Of a stretch of DNA of 64,000 nt, positions 12,463-26,400 are shown in pieces. This DNA comes from Phylloscopus collybita (lineage: Eukaryota; Chordata; Aves; Passeriformes; Phylloscopidae). Location: assembly GCA_027886175.1 (NCBI GenBank), contig JAJNNQ010000139.1:992001-1056000 (forward strand). Direction: 5' to 3'. The notes beneath the pieces were generated by a model that saw only the letters and a list, made by a program, of their open reading frames with translations, searched no databases and was not told the DNA's origin. A program made the position numbers and the translations under genes. The stretch's first letter is position 1. Each line of letters starts with the position of its first letter.

Positions 12463-15400
12463 TTCCACAACAGGATCACTGTCTAGCTGATTTACAGTTG
12501 CCTCTGCGTAGAGCAGCTAGAGGAGCAGCTCTGCCGGCTTTCCTGTGTTTCTGCATAGCAGAGCTGTCAAGAACGAGAAGCTGCGTTTTGCCGAGAAAGC
12601 AGCGCTTCGCGGAAGCACAGCCAGCGGCGTCTTCGGTACAGCCGCAGCTTGTGCGGAGAAGCGAAAGAGAGCCGGGGAAGAACGTGGAAAGCCGAACTCG
12701 GTCGCTGCAAGCGGGTGCTGGCGAACAGCTTCTGGTCACCTTGGAGAAACTGTCCCAGCACAGTGCAGAGTCCCCGTGGCTAGTTCCTTGAAATACCTTT
12801 CCTGGCAGCAGCCCAGAGCTGTACTGAGTGCAGCAGGTGTCAGGCCGTCTCCTCTCGCCGTGTAGGTGCTTCTGTTTTGTGTTTGCAGCGTGCAGAGAAG
12901 CCCGCGTTCTTGCTGCTGCTTCCAGCAAGCCAAAACGCTTTTGCGGCCACTTTCTTGCCTTTTCCACAACAGGATCACTGTCTAGCTGATTTACAGTTGC
13001 GTCTGCGTAGAGCAGCTAGAGGAGCAGCTCTGCCGGCTTTCCTGTGCTTCTGCATAGCAGAGCTGTCAAGAACGAGAAGCTGCGTTTTGCCGAGAAAGCA
13101 GCGCTTCGCGGAAGCACAGCCAGCGGCGTCTTCGGTACAGCCGCAGCTTGTGCGGAGAAGCGAAAGAGAGCCGGGGAAGAACGTGGAAAGCCGAACTCGG
13201 TCGCTGCAAGCGGGTGCTGGCGAACAGCTTCTGGTCACCTTGTAGAAACTGTCCCAGCACAGTGCAGAGTCCCCGTGGCTAGTTCCTTGAAATACCTTTC
13301 CTGGCAGCAGCCCAGAGCTATACTGAGTGCAGCAGGTGTCAGGCAGTCTCCTCTCGCCGTGTAGGTGCTTCTGTTTTGTGTTTGCAGCGTGCAGAGAAGC
13401 CCGCGTGCTTGCTGCTGCTTCCAGCAAGCCAAAACGCTTTTGCAGCCACTTTCCTGCCTTTTCCACAACAGGATCACTGTCTAGCTGATTTACAGTTGCC
13501 TCTGCGTAGAGCAGCTAGAGGAGCAGCTCTGCCGGCTTTCCTGTGCTTCTGCATAGCAGAGCTGTCAAGAACGAGAAGCTGCGTTTTGCCGAGAAAGCAG
13601 CGCTTCGCGGAAGCACAGCCAGCGGCGTCTTCGGTACAGCCGCAGCTTGTGCGGAGAAGCGAAAGAGAGCCGGGGAAGAACGTGGAAAGCCGAACTCGGT
13701 CGCTACAAGCGGGTGCTGGCGAACAGCTTCTGGTCACCTTGTAGAAACTGTCCCAGCACAGTGCAGAGTCCCCGTGGCTAGTTCCTTGAAATACCTTTCC
13801 TGGCAGCAGCCCAGAGCTGTACTGAGTGCAGCAGGTGTCAGGCCGTCTCCTCTCGCCGTGTAGGTGCTTCTGTTTTGTGTTTGCAGCGTGCAGAGAAGCC
13901 CGCGTTCTTGCTGCTGCTTCCAGCAAGCCAAAACGCTTTTGCAGCCACTTTCCTGCCTTTTCCACAACAGGATCACTGTCTAGCTGATTTACAGTTGCCT
14001 CTGCGTAGAGCAGCTAGAGGAGCAGCTCTGCCGGCTTTCCTGTGCTTCTGCATAGCAGAGCTGTCAAGAACGAGAAGCTGCGTTTTGCCGAGAAAGCAGC
14101 GCTTCACGGAAGCACAGCCAGCGGCGTCTTCGGTACAGCCGCAGCTTGTGCGGAGAAGCGAAAGAGAGCCGGGGAAGAACGTGGAAAGCCGAACTCGGTC
14201 GCTGCAAGCGGGTGCTGGCGAACAGCTTCTGGTCACCTTGTACAAACTGTCCCAGCACAGTGCAGAGTCCCCGTGGCTAGTTCCTTGAAATACCTTTCCT
14301 GGCAGCAGCCCAGAGCTGTACTGAGTGCAGCAGGTGTCAGGCCGTCTCCTCTCGCCGTGTGGGTGCTTCTGTTTTGTGTTTGCAGCGTGCAGAGAAGCCC
14401 GCGTGCTTGCTGCTGCTTCCAGCAAGCCAAAACGCTTTTGCAGCCACTTTCCTGCCTTTTCCACAACAGGATCACTGTCTAGCTGATTTACAGTTGCCTC
14501 TGCGTAGAGCAGCTAGAGGAGCAGCTCTGCCGGCTTTCCTGTGCTTCTGCATAGCAGAGCTGTCAAGAACGAGAAGCTGCGTTTTGCCGAGAAAGCAGCG
14601 CTTCGCGGAAGCACAGCCAGCGGCGTCTTCGGTACAGCCGCAGCTTGTGCAGAGAAGCGAAAGAGAGCCGGGGAAGAACGTGGAAAGCCGAACTCGGTCG
14701 CTGCAAGCGGGTGCTGGCGAACAGCTTCTGGTCACCTTGTAGAAACTGTCCCAGCACAGTGCAGAGTCCCCGTGGCTAGTTCCTTGAAATACCTTTCCTG
14801 GCAGCAGCCCAGAGCTGTACTGAGTGCAGCAGGTGTCAGGCAGTCTCCTCTCGCCGTGTAGGTGCTTCTGTTTTGTGTTTGCAGCGTGCAGAGAAGCCCG
14901 CGTGCTTGCTGCTGCTTCCAGCAAGCCAAAACGCTTTTGCAGCCACTTTCCTGCCTTTTCCACAACAGGATCACTGTCTAGCTGATTTACAGTTGCCTCT
15001 GCGTAGAGCAGCTAGAGGAGCAGCTCTGCCGGCTTTCCTGTGCTTCTGCATAGCAGAGCTGTCAAGAACGAGAAGCTGCGTTTTGCCGAGAAAGCAGCGC
15101 TTCGCGGAAGCACAGCCAGCGGCGTCTTCGGTACAGCCGCAGCTTGTGCGGAGAAGCGAAAGAGAGCCGGGGAAGAACGTGGAAAGCCGAACTCGGTCGC
15201 TGCAAGCGGGTGCTGGCGAACAGCTTCTGGTCACCTTGTAGAAACTGTCCCAGCACAGTGCAGAGTCCCCGTGGCTAGTTCCTTGAAATACCTTTCCTGG
15301 CAGCAGCCCAGAGCTGTACTGAGTGCAGCAGGTGTCAGGCCGTCTCCTCTCGCCGTGTAGGTGCTTCTGTTTTGTGTTTGCAGCGTGCAGAGAAGCCCGC

Positions 15401-18352
15401 GTGCTTGCTGCTGCTTCCAGCAAGCCAAAACGCTTTTGCAGCCACTTTCCTGCCTTTTCCACAACAGGATCACTGTCTAGCTGATTTACAGTTGCCTCTG
15501 CGTAGAGCAGCTAGAGGAGCAGCTCTGCCGGCTTTCCTGTGCTTCTGCATAGCAGAGCTGTCAAGAACATGAAGCTGCGTTTTGCCGAGAAAGCAGCGCT
15601 TCGCGGAAGCACAGCCAGCGGCGTCTTCGGTACAGCCGCAGCTTGTGCGGAGAAGCGAAAGAGAGCCGGGGAAGAACGTGGAAAGCCGAACTCGGTCGCT
15701 GCAAGCGGGTGCTGGCGAACAGCTTCTGGTCACCTTGTAGAAACTGTCCCAGCACAGTGCAGAGTCCCCGTGGCTAGTTCCTTGAAATACCTTTCCTGGC
15801 AGCAGCCCAGAGCTGTACTGAGTGCAGCAGGTGTCAGGCCGTCTCCTCTCGCCGTGTAGGTGCTTCTGTTTTGTGTTTGCAGCGTGCAGAGAAGCCCGCG
15901 TGCTTGCTGCTGCTTCCAGCAAGCCAAAACGCTTTTGCAGCCACTTTCCTGCCTTTTCCACAACAGCATCACTGTCTAGCTGATTTACAGTTGCCTCTGC
16001 GTAGAGCAGCTAGAGGAGCAGCTCTGCCGGCTTTCCTGTGTTTCTGCATAGCAGAGCTGTCAAGAACGAGAAGCTGCGTTTTGCCGAGAAAGCAGTGCTT
16101 CGCGGAAGCACAGCCAGCGGCGTCTTCGGTACAGCCGCAGCTTGTGCGGAGAAGCGAAAGAGAGCCGGGGAAGAACGTGGAAAGCCGAACTCGGTCGCTG
16201 CAAGCGGGTGCTGGCGAACAGCTTCTGGTCACCTTGTAGAAACTGTCCCAGCACAGTGCAGAGTCCCCGTGGCTAGTTCCTTGAAATACCTTTCCTGGCA
16301 GCAGCCCAGAGCTATACTGAGTGCAGCAGGTGTCAGGCAGTCTCCTCTCGCCGTGTAGGTGCTTCTGTTTTGTGTTTGCAGCGTGCAGAGAAGCCCGCGT
16401 GCTTGCTGCTGCTTCCAGCAAGCCAAAACGCTTTTGCAGCCACTTTCCTGCCTTTTCCACAACAGGATCACTGTCTAGCTGATTTACAGTTGCCTCTGCG
16501 TAGAGCAGCTAGAGGAGCAGCTCTGCCGGCTTTCCTGTGCTTCTGCATAGCAGAGCTGTCAAGAACGAGAAGCTGCGTTTTGCCGAGAAAGCAGCGCTTC
16601 GCGGAAGCACAGCCAGCGGCGTCTTCGGTACAGCCGCTGCTTGTGCGGAGAAGCGAAAGAGAGCCGGGGAAGAACGTGGAAAGCCAAACTCGGTCGCTGC
16701 AAGCGGGTGCTGGCGAACAGCTTCTGGTCACCTTGTAGAAACTCTCCCAGCACAGTGCAGAGTCCCCGTGGCTAGTTCCTTGAAATACCTTTCCTGGCAG
16801 CAGCCCAGAGCTGTACTGAGTGCAGCAGGTGTCAGGCCGTCTCCTCTCGCCGTGTAGGTGCTTCTGTTTTGTGTTTGCAGCGTGCAGAGAAGCCCGCGTG
16901 CTTGCTGCTGCTTTCAGCAAGCCAAAACGCTTTTGCAGCCACTTTCCTGCCTTTTCCACAACAGGATCACTGTCTAGCTGATTTACAGTTGCCTCTGCGT
17001 AGAGCAGCTAGAGGAGCAGCTCTGCCGGCTTTCCTGTGCTTCTGCATAGCAGAGCTGTCAAGAACATGAAGCTGCGTTTTGCCGAGAAAGCAGCGCTTCG
17101 CGGAAGCACAGCCAGCGGCGTCTTCGGTACAGCCGCAGCTTGTGCGGAGAAGCGAAAGAGAGCCGGGGAAGAACGTGGAAAGCCGAACTCGGTCGCTGCA
17201 AGCGGGTGCTGGCGAACAGCTTCTGGTCACCTTGTAGAAACTGTCCCAGCACAGTGCAGAGTCCCCGTGGCTAGTTCCTTGAAATACCTTTCCTGGCAGC
17301 AGCCCAGAGCTGTACTGAGTGCAGCAGGTGTCAGGCAGTCTCCTCTCGCCGTGTAGGTGCTTCTGTTTTGTGTTTGCAGCGTGCAGAGAAGCCCGCGTGC
17401 TTGCTGCTGCTTCCAGCAAGCCAAAACGCTTTTGCAGCCACTTTCCTGCCTTTTCCACAACAGGATCACTGTCTAGCTGATTTACAGTTGCCTCTGCGTA
17501 GAGCAGCTAGAGGAGCAGCTCTGCCGGCTTTCCTGTGCTTCTGCATAGCAGAGCTGTCAAGAACGAGAAGCTGCGTTTTGCCGAGAAAGCAGCGCTTCGC
17601 GGAAGCACAGCCAGCGGCGTCTTCGGTACAGCCGCAGCTTGTGCGGAGAAGCGAAAGAGAGCCGGGGAAGAACGTGGAAAGCCGAACTCGGTCGCTGCAA
17701 GCGGGTGCTGGCGAACAGCTTCTGGTCACCTTGTACAAACTCTCCCAGCACAGTGCAGAGTCCCCGTGGCTAGTTCCTTGAAATACCTTTCCTGGCAGCA
17801 GCCCAGAGCTATACTGAGTGCAGCAGGTGTCAGGCAGTCTCCTCTCGCCGTGTAGGTGCTTCTGTTTTGTGTTTGCAGCGTGCAGAGAAGCCCGCGTGCT
17901 TGCTGCTGCTTCCAGCAAGCCAAAACGCTTTTGCAGCCACTTTCCTGCCTTTTCCACAAAAGGATCACTGTCTAGCTGATTTACAGTTGCCTCTGCGTAG
18001 AGCAGCTAGAGGAGCAGCTCTGCCGGCTTTCCTGTGCTTCTGCATAGCAGAGCTGTCAAGAACGAGAAGCTGCGTTTTGCCGAGAAAGCAGCGCTTCGCG
18101 GAAGCACAGCCAGCGGCGTCTTCGGTACAGCCGCAGCTTGTGCGGAGAAGCGAAAGAGAGCCGGGGAAGAACGTGGAAAGCCGAACTCGGTCGCTGCAAG
18201 CGGGTGCTGGCGAACAGCTTCTGGTCACCTTGTAGAAACTGTCCCAGCACAGTGCAGAGTCCCCGTGGCTAGTTCCTTGAAATACCTTTCCTGGCAGCAG
18301 CCCAGAGCTGTACTGAGTGCAGCAGGTGTCAGGCAGTCTCCTCTCGCCGTGT

Positions 18353-18450
18353 GGGTGCTTCTGTTTTGTGTTTGCAGCGTACAGAGAAGCCCTCGTTCTT
18401 GCTGCTGCTTCCAGCAAGCCAAAACTCTTTTGCAGCCACTTTCTTGCCTA
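18353..18450 (+). repeat. Sat1 divergent variant tract, copy 2
   Basis: It carries the same linked substitutions as the tract at 12365-12462 and lies exactly 12 monomers downstream. Its neighbouring monomers differ from those around copy 1, so only a limited segment has been moved or retained. Confidence 0.85.
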
Positions 18451-21400
18451 TTCCACAACAGGATCACTGTCTAGCTGATTTACAGTTGCCTCTGCGTAGA
18501 GCAGCTAGAGGAGCAGCTCTGCCGGCTTTCCTGTGTTTCTGCATAGCAGAGCTGTCAAGAACGAGAAGCTGCGTTTTGCCGAGAAAGCAGCGCTTCGCGG
18601 AAGCACAGCCAGCGGCGTCTTCGGTACAGCCGCAGCTTGTGCGGAGAAGCGAAAGAGAGCCGGGGAAGAACGTGGAAAGCCGAACTCGGTCGCTGCAAGC
18701 GGGTGCTGGCGAACAGCTTCTGGTCACCTTGTAGAAACTCTCCCAGCACAGTGCAGAGTCCCCGTGGCTAGTTCCTTGAAATACCTTTCCTGGCAGCAGC
18801 CCAGAGCTGTACTGAGTGCAGCAGGTGTCAGGCCGTCTCCTCTCGCCGTGTAGGTGCTTCTGTTTTGTGTTTGCAGCGTGCAGAGAAGCCCGCGTGCTTG
18901 CTGCTGCTTCCAGCAAGCCAAAACGCTTTTGCAGCCACTTTCCTGCCTTTTCCACAACAGCATCACTGTCTAGCTGATTTACAGTTGCCTCTGCGTAGAG
19001 CAGCTAGAGGAGCAGCTCTGCCGGCTTTCCTGTGCTTCTGCATAGCAGAGCTGTCAAGAACGAGAAGCTGCGTTTTGCCGAGAAAGCAGCGCTTCGCGGA
19101 AGCACAGCCAGCGGCGTCTTCGGTACAGCCGCAGCTTGTGCGGAGAAGCGAAAGAGAGCCGGGGAAGAACGTGGAAAGCCGAACTCGGTCGCTGCAAGCG
19201 GGTGCTGGCGAACAGCTTCTGGTCACCTTGTAGAAACTGTCCCAGCACAGTGCAGAGTCCCCGTGGCTAGTTCCTTGAAATACCTTTCCTGGCAGCAGCC
19301 CAGAGCTATACTGAGTGCAGCAGGTGTCAGGCAGTCTCCTCTCGCCGTGTAGGTGCTTCTGTTTTGTGTTTGCAGCGTGCAGAGAAGCCCGCGTGCTTGC
19401 TGCTGCTTCCAGCAAGCCAAAACGCTTTTGCAGCCACTTTCCTGCCTTTTCCACAACAGGATCACTGTCTAGCTGATTTACAGTTGCCTCTGCGTAGAGC
19501 AGCTAGAGGAGCAGCTCTGCCGGCTTTCCTGTGCTTCTGCATAGCAGAGCTGTCAAGAACGAGAAGCTGCGTTTTGCCGAGAAAGCAGCGCTTCGCGGAA
19601 GCACAGCCAGCGGCGTCTTCGGTACAGCCGCTGCTTGTGCGGAGAAGCGAAAGAGAGCCGGGGAAGAACGTGGAAAGCCAAACTCGGTCGCTGCAAGCGG
19701 GTGCTGGCGAACAGCTTCTGGTCACCTTGTAGAAACTGTCCCAGCACAGTGCAGAGTCCCCGTGGCTAGTTCCTTGAAATACCTTTCCTGGCAGCAGCTC
19801 AGAGCTGTACTGAGTGCAGCAGGTGTCAGGCCGTCTCCTCTCGCCGTGTAGGTGCTTCTGTTTTGTGTTTGCAGCGTGCAGAGAAGCCCGTGTGCTTGCT
19901 GCTGCTTTCAGCAAGCCAAAACGCTTTTGCAGCCACTTTCCTGCCTTTTCCACAACAGGATCACTGTCTAGCTGATTTACAGTTGCCTCTGCGTAGAGCA
20001 GCTAGAGGAGCAGCTCTGCCGGCTTTCCTGTGCTTCTGCATAGCAGAGCTGTCAAGAACATGAAGCTGCGTTTTGCCGAGAAAGCAGCGCTTCGCGGAAG
20101 CACAGCCAGCGGCGTCTTCGGTACAGCCGCAGCTTGTGCGGAGAAGCGAAAGAGAGCCGGGGAAGAACGTGGAAAGCCGAACTCGGTCGCTGCAAGCGGG
20201 TGCTGGCGAACAGCTTCTGGTCACCTTGTACAAACTCTCCCAGCACAGTGCAGAGTCCCCGTGGCTAGTTCCTTGAAATACCTTTCCTGGCAGCAGCCCA
20301 GAGCTGTACTGAGTGCAGCAGGTGTCAGGCAGTCTCCTCTCGCCGTGTAGGTGCTTCTGTTTTGTGTTTGCAGCGTGCAGAGAAGCCCGCGTGCTTGCTG
20401 CTGCTTCCAGCAAGCCAAAACGCTTTTGCAGCCACTTTCCTGCCTTTTCCACAACAGGATCACTGTCTAGCTGATTTACAGTTGCCTCTGCGTAGAGCAG
20501 CTAGAGGAGCAGCTCTGCCGGCTTTCCTGTGCTTCTGCATAGCAGAGCTGTCAAGAACGAGAAGCTGCGTTTTGCCGAGAAAGCAGCGCTTCGCGGAAGC
20601 ACAGCCAGCGGCGTCTTCGGTACAGCCGCTGCTTGTGCGGAGAAGCGAAAGAGAGCCGGGGAAGAACGTGGAAAGCCGAACTCGGTCGCTGCAAGCGGGT
20701 GCTGGCGAACAGCTTCTGGTCACCTTGTAGAAACTCTCCCAGCACAGTGCAGAGTCCCCGTGGCTAGTTCCTTGAAATACCTTTCCTGGCAGCAGCCCAG
20801 AGCTATACTGAGTGCAGCAGGTGTCAGGCAGTCTCCTCTCGCCGTGTAGGTGCTTCTGTTTTGTGTTTGCAGCGTGCAGAGAAGCCCGCGTGCTTGCTGC
20901 TGCTTCCAGCAAGCCAAAACGCTTTTGCAGCCACTTTCCTGCCTTTTCCACAACAGGATCACTGTCTAGCTGATTTACAGTTGCCTCTGCGTAGAGCAGC
21001 TAGAGGAGCAGCTCTGCCGGCTTTCCTGTGCTTCTGCATAGCAGAGCTGTCAAGAACGAGAAGCTGCGTTTTGCCGAGAAAGCAGCGCTTCGCGGAAGCA
21101 CAGCCAGCGGCGTCTTCGGTACAGCCGCAGCTTGTGCGGAGAAGCGAAAGAGAGCCGGGGAAGAACGTGGAAAGCCGAACTCGGTCGCTGCAAGCGGGTG
21201 CTGGCGAACAGCTTCTGGTCACCTTGTACAAACTCTCCCAGCACAGTGCAGAGTCCCCGTGGCTAGTTCCTTGAAATACCTTTCCTGGCAGCAGCCCAGA
21301 GCTATACTGAGTGCAGCAGGTGTCAGGCAGTCTCCTCTCGCCGTGTAGGTGCTTCTGTTTTGTGTTTGCAGCGTGCAGAGAAGCCCGCGTGCTTGCTGCT

Positions 21401-22843
21401 GCTTCCAGCAAGCCAAAACGCTTTTGCAGCCACTTTCCTGCCTTTTCCACAACAGGATCACTGTCTAGCTGATTTACAGTTGCCTCTGCGTAGAGCAGCT
21501 AGAGGAGCAGCTCTGCCGGCTTTCCTGTGCTTCTGCATAGCAGAGCTGTCAAGAACGAGAAGCTGCGTTTTGCCGAGAAAGCAGCGCTTCGCGGAAGCAC
21601 AGCCAGCGGCGTCTTCGGTACAGCCGCTGCTTGTGCGGAGAAGCGAAAGAGAGCCGGGGAAGAACGTGGAAAGCCAAACTCGGTCGCTGCAAGCGGGTGC
21701 TGGCGAACAGCTTCTGGTCACCTTGTAGAAACTGTCCCAGCACAGTGCAGAGTCCCCGTGGCTAGTTCCTTGAAATACCTTTCCTGGCAGCAGCCCAGAG
21801 CTGTACTGAGTGCAGCAGGTGTCAGGCCGTCTCCTCTCGCCGTGTAGGTGCTTCTGTTTTGTGTTTGCAGCGTGCAGAGAAGCCCGCGTGCTTGCTGCTG
21901 CTTTCAGCAAGCCAAAACGCTTTTGCAGCCACTTTCCTGCCTTTTCCACAACAGGATCACTGTCTAGCTGATTTACAGTTGCCTCTGCGTAGAGCAGCTA
22001 GAGGAGCAGCTCTGCCGGCTTTCCTGTGCTTCTGCATAGCAGAGCTGTCAAGAACATGAAGCTGCGTTTTGCCGAGAAAGCAGCGCTTCGCGGAAGCACA
22101 GCCAGCGGCGTCTTCGGTACAGCCGCAGCTTGTGCGGAGAAGCGAAAGAGAGCCGGGGAAGAACGTGGAAAGCCGAACTCGGTCGCTGCAAGCGGGTGCT
22201 GGCGAACAGCTTCTGGTCACCTTGTACAAACTCTCCCAGCACAGTGCAGAGTCCCCGTGGCTAGTTCCTTGAAATACCTTTCCTGGCAGCAGCCCAGAGC
22301 TGTACTGAGTGCAGCAGGTGTCAGGCAGTCTCCTCTCGCCGTGTAGGTGCTTCTGTTTTGTGTTTGCAGCGTGCAGAGAAGCCCGCGTGCTTGCTGCTGC
22401 TTTCAGCAAGCCGAAACGCTTTTGCAGCCACTTTCCTGCCTTTTCCACAACAGGATCACTGTCTAGCTGATTTACAGTTGCCTCTGCGTAGAGCAGCTAG
22501 AGGAGCAGCTCTGCCGGCTTTCCTGTGCTTCTGCATAGCAGAGCTGTCAAGAACGAGAAGCTGCGTTTTGCCGAGAAAGCAGCGCTTCGCGGAAGCACAG
22601 CCAGCGGCGTCTTCGGTACAGCCGCAGCTTGTGCGGAGAAGCGAAAGAGAGCCGGGGAAGAACGTGGAAAGCCGAACTCGGTCGCTACAAGCGGGTGCTG
22701 GCGAACAGCTTCTGGTCACCTTGTAGAAACTGTCCCAGCACAGTGCAGAGTCCCCGTGGCTAGTTCCTTGAAATACCTTTCCTGGCAGCAGCCCAGAGCT
22801 GTACTGAGTGCAGCAAGTGTCAGGCAGTCTCCTCTCGCCGTGT

Positions 22844-22941
22844 GGGTGCTTCTGTTTTGTGTTTGCAGCGTACAGAGAAGCCCTCGTTCTTGCTGCTGCT
22901 TCCAGCAAGCCAAAACTCTTTTGCAGCCACTTTCTTGCCTA
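22844..22941 (+). repeat. Sat1 divergent variant tract, copy 3
   Basis: It carries the same linked substitutions as at 12365 and 18353, nine monomers after copy 2. It also shares the AGCAAGTGTC variant upstream (22813) with the partial copy at 3353, which is absent from copies 1 and 2. This suggests reshuffling between variant lineages. Confidence 0.85.
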
Positions 22942-22954
22942 TTCCACAACAGGA

Positions 22955-23452
22955 TCACTGTCTAGCTGATTTACAGTTGCCTCTGCGTAGAGCAGCTAGA
23001 GGAGCAGCTCTGCCGGCTTTCCTGTGCTTCTGCATAGCAGAGCTGTCAAGAACGAGAAGCTGCGTTTTGCCGAGAAAGCAGCGCTTCGCGGAAGCACAGC
23101 CAGCGGCGTCTTCGGTACAGCCGCAGCTTGTGCGGAGAAGCGAAAGAGAGCCGGGGAAGAACATGGAAACCGAACTCGGTCGCTGCAAGCGGGTGCTGGC
23201 GAACAGCTTCTGGTCACCTTGGAGAAACTGTCCCAGCACAGTGCAGAGTCCCCGTGGCTAGTTCCTTGAAATACCTTTCCTGGCAGCAGCCCAGAGCTGT
23301 ACTGAGTGCAGCAGGTGTCAGGCAGTCTCCTCTCGCCGTGTAGGTGCTTCTGTTTTGTGTTTGCAGCGTGCAGAGAAGCCCGCGTGCTTGCTGCTGCTTC
23401 CAGCAAGCCAAAACGCTTTTGCAGCCACTTTCCTGCCTTTTCCACAACAGGA
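22955..23452 (+). repeat. Sat1 monomer with a single-base deletion (498 bp)
   Basis: The usual ACGTGGAAAGCCG reads ACATGGAAACCG at 23161-23172: G to A at 23163, and one G missing between 23169 and 23170. This is the only change of length in the forward array. All later monomers are shifted by one base relative to a strict 499-bp grid, for example 23453 instead of 23454. Confidence 0.9.
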
Positions 23453-26400
23453 TCACTGTCTAGCTGATTTACAGTTGCCTCTGCGTAGAGCAGCTAGAGG
23501 AGCAGCTCTGCCGGCTTTCCTGTGCTTCTGCATAGCAGAGCTGTCAAGAACATGAAGCTGCGTTTTGCCGAGAAAGCAGCGCTTCGCGGAAGCACAGCCA
23601 GCGGCGTCTTCGGTACAGCCGCTGCTTGTGCGGAGAAGCGAAAGAGAGCCGGGGAAGAACGTGGAAAGCCGAACTCGGTCGCTGCAAGCGGGTGCTGGCG
23701 GACAGCTTCTGGTCACCTTGTAGAAACTGTCCCAGCACAGTGCAGAGTCCCCGTGGCTAGTTCCTTGAAATACCTTTCCTGGCAGCAGCCCAGAGCTGTA
23801 CTGAGTGCAGCAGGTGTCAGGCCGTCTCCTCTCGCCGTGTAGGTGCTTCTGTTTTGTGTTTGCAGCGTGCAGAGGAGCCCGCGTGCTTGCTGCTGCTTTC
23901 AGCAAGCCGAAACGCTTTTGCAGCCACTTTCCTGCCTTTTCCACAACAGGATCACTGTCTAGCTGATTTACAGTTGCCTCTGCGTAGAGCAGCTAGAGGA
24001 GCAGCTCTGCCGGCTTTCCTGTGCTTCTGCATAGCAGAGCTGTCAAGAACGAGAAGCTGCGTTTTGCCGAGAAAGCAGCGCTTCGCGGAAGCACAGCCAG
24101 CGGCGTCTTCGGTACAGCCGCAGCTTGTGCGGAGAAGCGAAAGAGAGCCGGGGAAGAACGTGGAAAGCCGAACTCGGTCGCTGCAAGCGGGTGCTGGCGA
24201 ACAGCTTCTGGTCACCTTGTAGAAACTGTCCCAGCACAGTGCAGAGTCCCCGTGGCTAGTTCCTTGAAATACCTTTCCTGGCAGCAGCCCAGAGCTGTAC
24301 TGAGTGCAGCAGGTGTCAGGCCGTCTCCTCTCGCCGTGTAGGTGCTTCTGTTTTGTGTTTGCAGCGTGCAGAGAAGCCCGCGTGCTTGCTGCTGCTTTCA
24401 GCAAGCCGAAACGCTTTTGCAGCCACTTTCCTGCCTTTTCCACAACAGGATCACTGTCTAGCTGATTTACAGTTGCCTCTGCGTAGAGCAGCTAGAGGAG
24501 CAGCTCTGCCGGCTTTCCTGTGCTTCTGCATAGCAGAGCTGTCAAGAACATGAAGCTGCGTTTTGCCGAGAAAGCAGCGCTTCGCGGAAGCACAGCCAGC
24601 GGCGTCTTCGGTACAGCCACAGCTTGTGCGGAGAAGCGAAAGAGAGCCGGGGAAGAACGTGGAAAGCCGAACTCGGTCGCTACAAGCGGGTGCTGGCGAA
24701 CAGCTTCTGGTCACCTTGTAGAAACTGTCCCAGCACAGTGCAGAGTCCCCGTGGCTAGTTCCTTGAAATACCTTTCCTGGCAGCAGCCCAGAGCTGTACT
24801 GAGTGCAGCAGGTGTCAGGCCGTCTCCTCTCGCCGTGTAGGTGCTTCTGTTTTGTGTTTGCAGCGTGCAGAGAAGCCCGCGTGCTTGCTGCTGCTTCCAG
24901 CAAGCCAAAACGCTTTTGCAGCCACTTTCCTGCCTTTTCCACAACAGCATCACTGTCTAGCTGATTTACAGTTGCCTCTGCGTAGAGCAGCTAGAGGAGC
25001 AGCTCTGCCGGCTTTCCTGTGCTTCTGCATAGCAGAGCTGTCAAGAACGAGAAGCTGCGTTTTGCCGAGAAAGCAGCGCTTCGCGGAAGCACAGCCAGCG
25101 GCGTCTTCGGTACAGCCGCTGCTTGTGCGGAGAAGCGAAAGAGAGCCGGGGAAGAACGTGGAAAGCCGAACTCGGTCGCTGCAAGCGGGTGCTGGCGAAC
25201 AGCTTCTGGTCACCTTGTAGAAACTGTCCCAGCACAGTGCAGAGTCCCCGTGGCTAGTTCCTTGAAATACCTTTCCTGGCAGCAGCCCAGAGCTGTACTG
25301 AGTGCAGCAGGTGTCAGGCCGTCTCCTCTCGCCGTGTAGGTGCTTCTGTTTTGTGTTTGCAGCGTGCAGAGAAGCCCGCGTGCTTGCTGCTGCTTCCAGC
25401 AAGCCAAAACGCTTTTGCAGCCACTTTCCTGCCTTTTCCACAACAGGATCACTGTCTAGCTGATTTACAGTTGCCTCTGCGTAGAGCAGCTAGAGGAGCA
25501 GCTCTGCCGGCTTTCCTGTGTTTCTGCATAGCAGAGCTGTCAAGAACGAGAAGCTGCGTTTTGCCGAGAAAGCAGCGCTTCGCGGAAGCACAGCCAGCGG
25601 CGTCTTCGGTACAGCCGCTGCTTGTGCGGAGAAGCGAAAGAGAGCCGGGGAAGAACGTGGAAAGCCAAACTCGGTCGCTGCAAGCGGGTGCTGGCGAACA
25701 GCTTCTGGTCACCTTGTAGAAACTCTCCCAGCACAGTGCAGAGTCCCCGTGGCTAGTTCCTTGAAATACCTTTCCTGGCAGCAGCCCAGAGCTATACTGA
25801 GTGCAGCAGGTGTCAGGCAGTCTCCTCTCGCCGTGTAGGTGCTTCTGTTTTGTGTTTGCAGCGTGCAGAGAAGCCCGCGTGCTTGCTGCTGCTTCCAGCA
25901 AGCCAAAACGCTTTTGCAGCCACTTTCCTGCCTTTTCCACAACAGGATCACTGTCTAGCTGATTTACAGTTGCCTCTGCGTAGAGCAGCTAGAGGAGCAG
26001 CTCTGCCGGCTTTCCTGTGCTTCTGCATAGCAGAGCTGTCAAGAACGAGAAGCTGCGTTTTGCCGAGAAAGCAGCGCTTCGCGGAAGCACAGCCAGCGGC
26101 GTCTTCGGTACAGCCGCAGCTTGTGCGGAGAAGCGAAAGAGAGCCGGGGAAGAACGTGGAAAGCCGAACTCGGTCGCTGCAAGCGGGTGCTGGCGAACAG
26201 CTTCTGGTCACCTTGTAGAAACTGTCCCAGCACAGTGCAGAGTCCCCGTGGCTAGTTCCTTGAAATACCTTTCCTGGCAGCAGCCCAGAGCTGTACTGAG
26301 TGCAGCAGGTGTCAGGCAGTCTCCTCTCGCCGTGTAGGTGCTTCTGTTTTGTGTTTGCAGCGTGCAGAGAAGCCCGCGTGCTTGCTGCTGCTTCCAGCAA

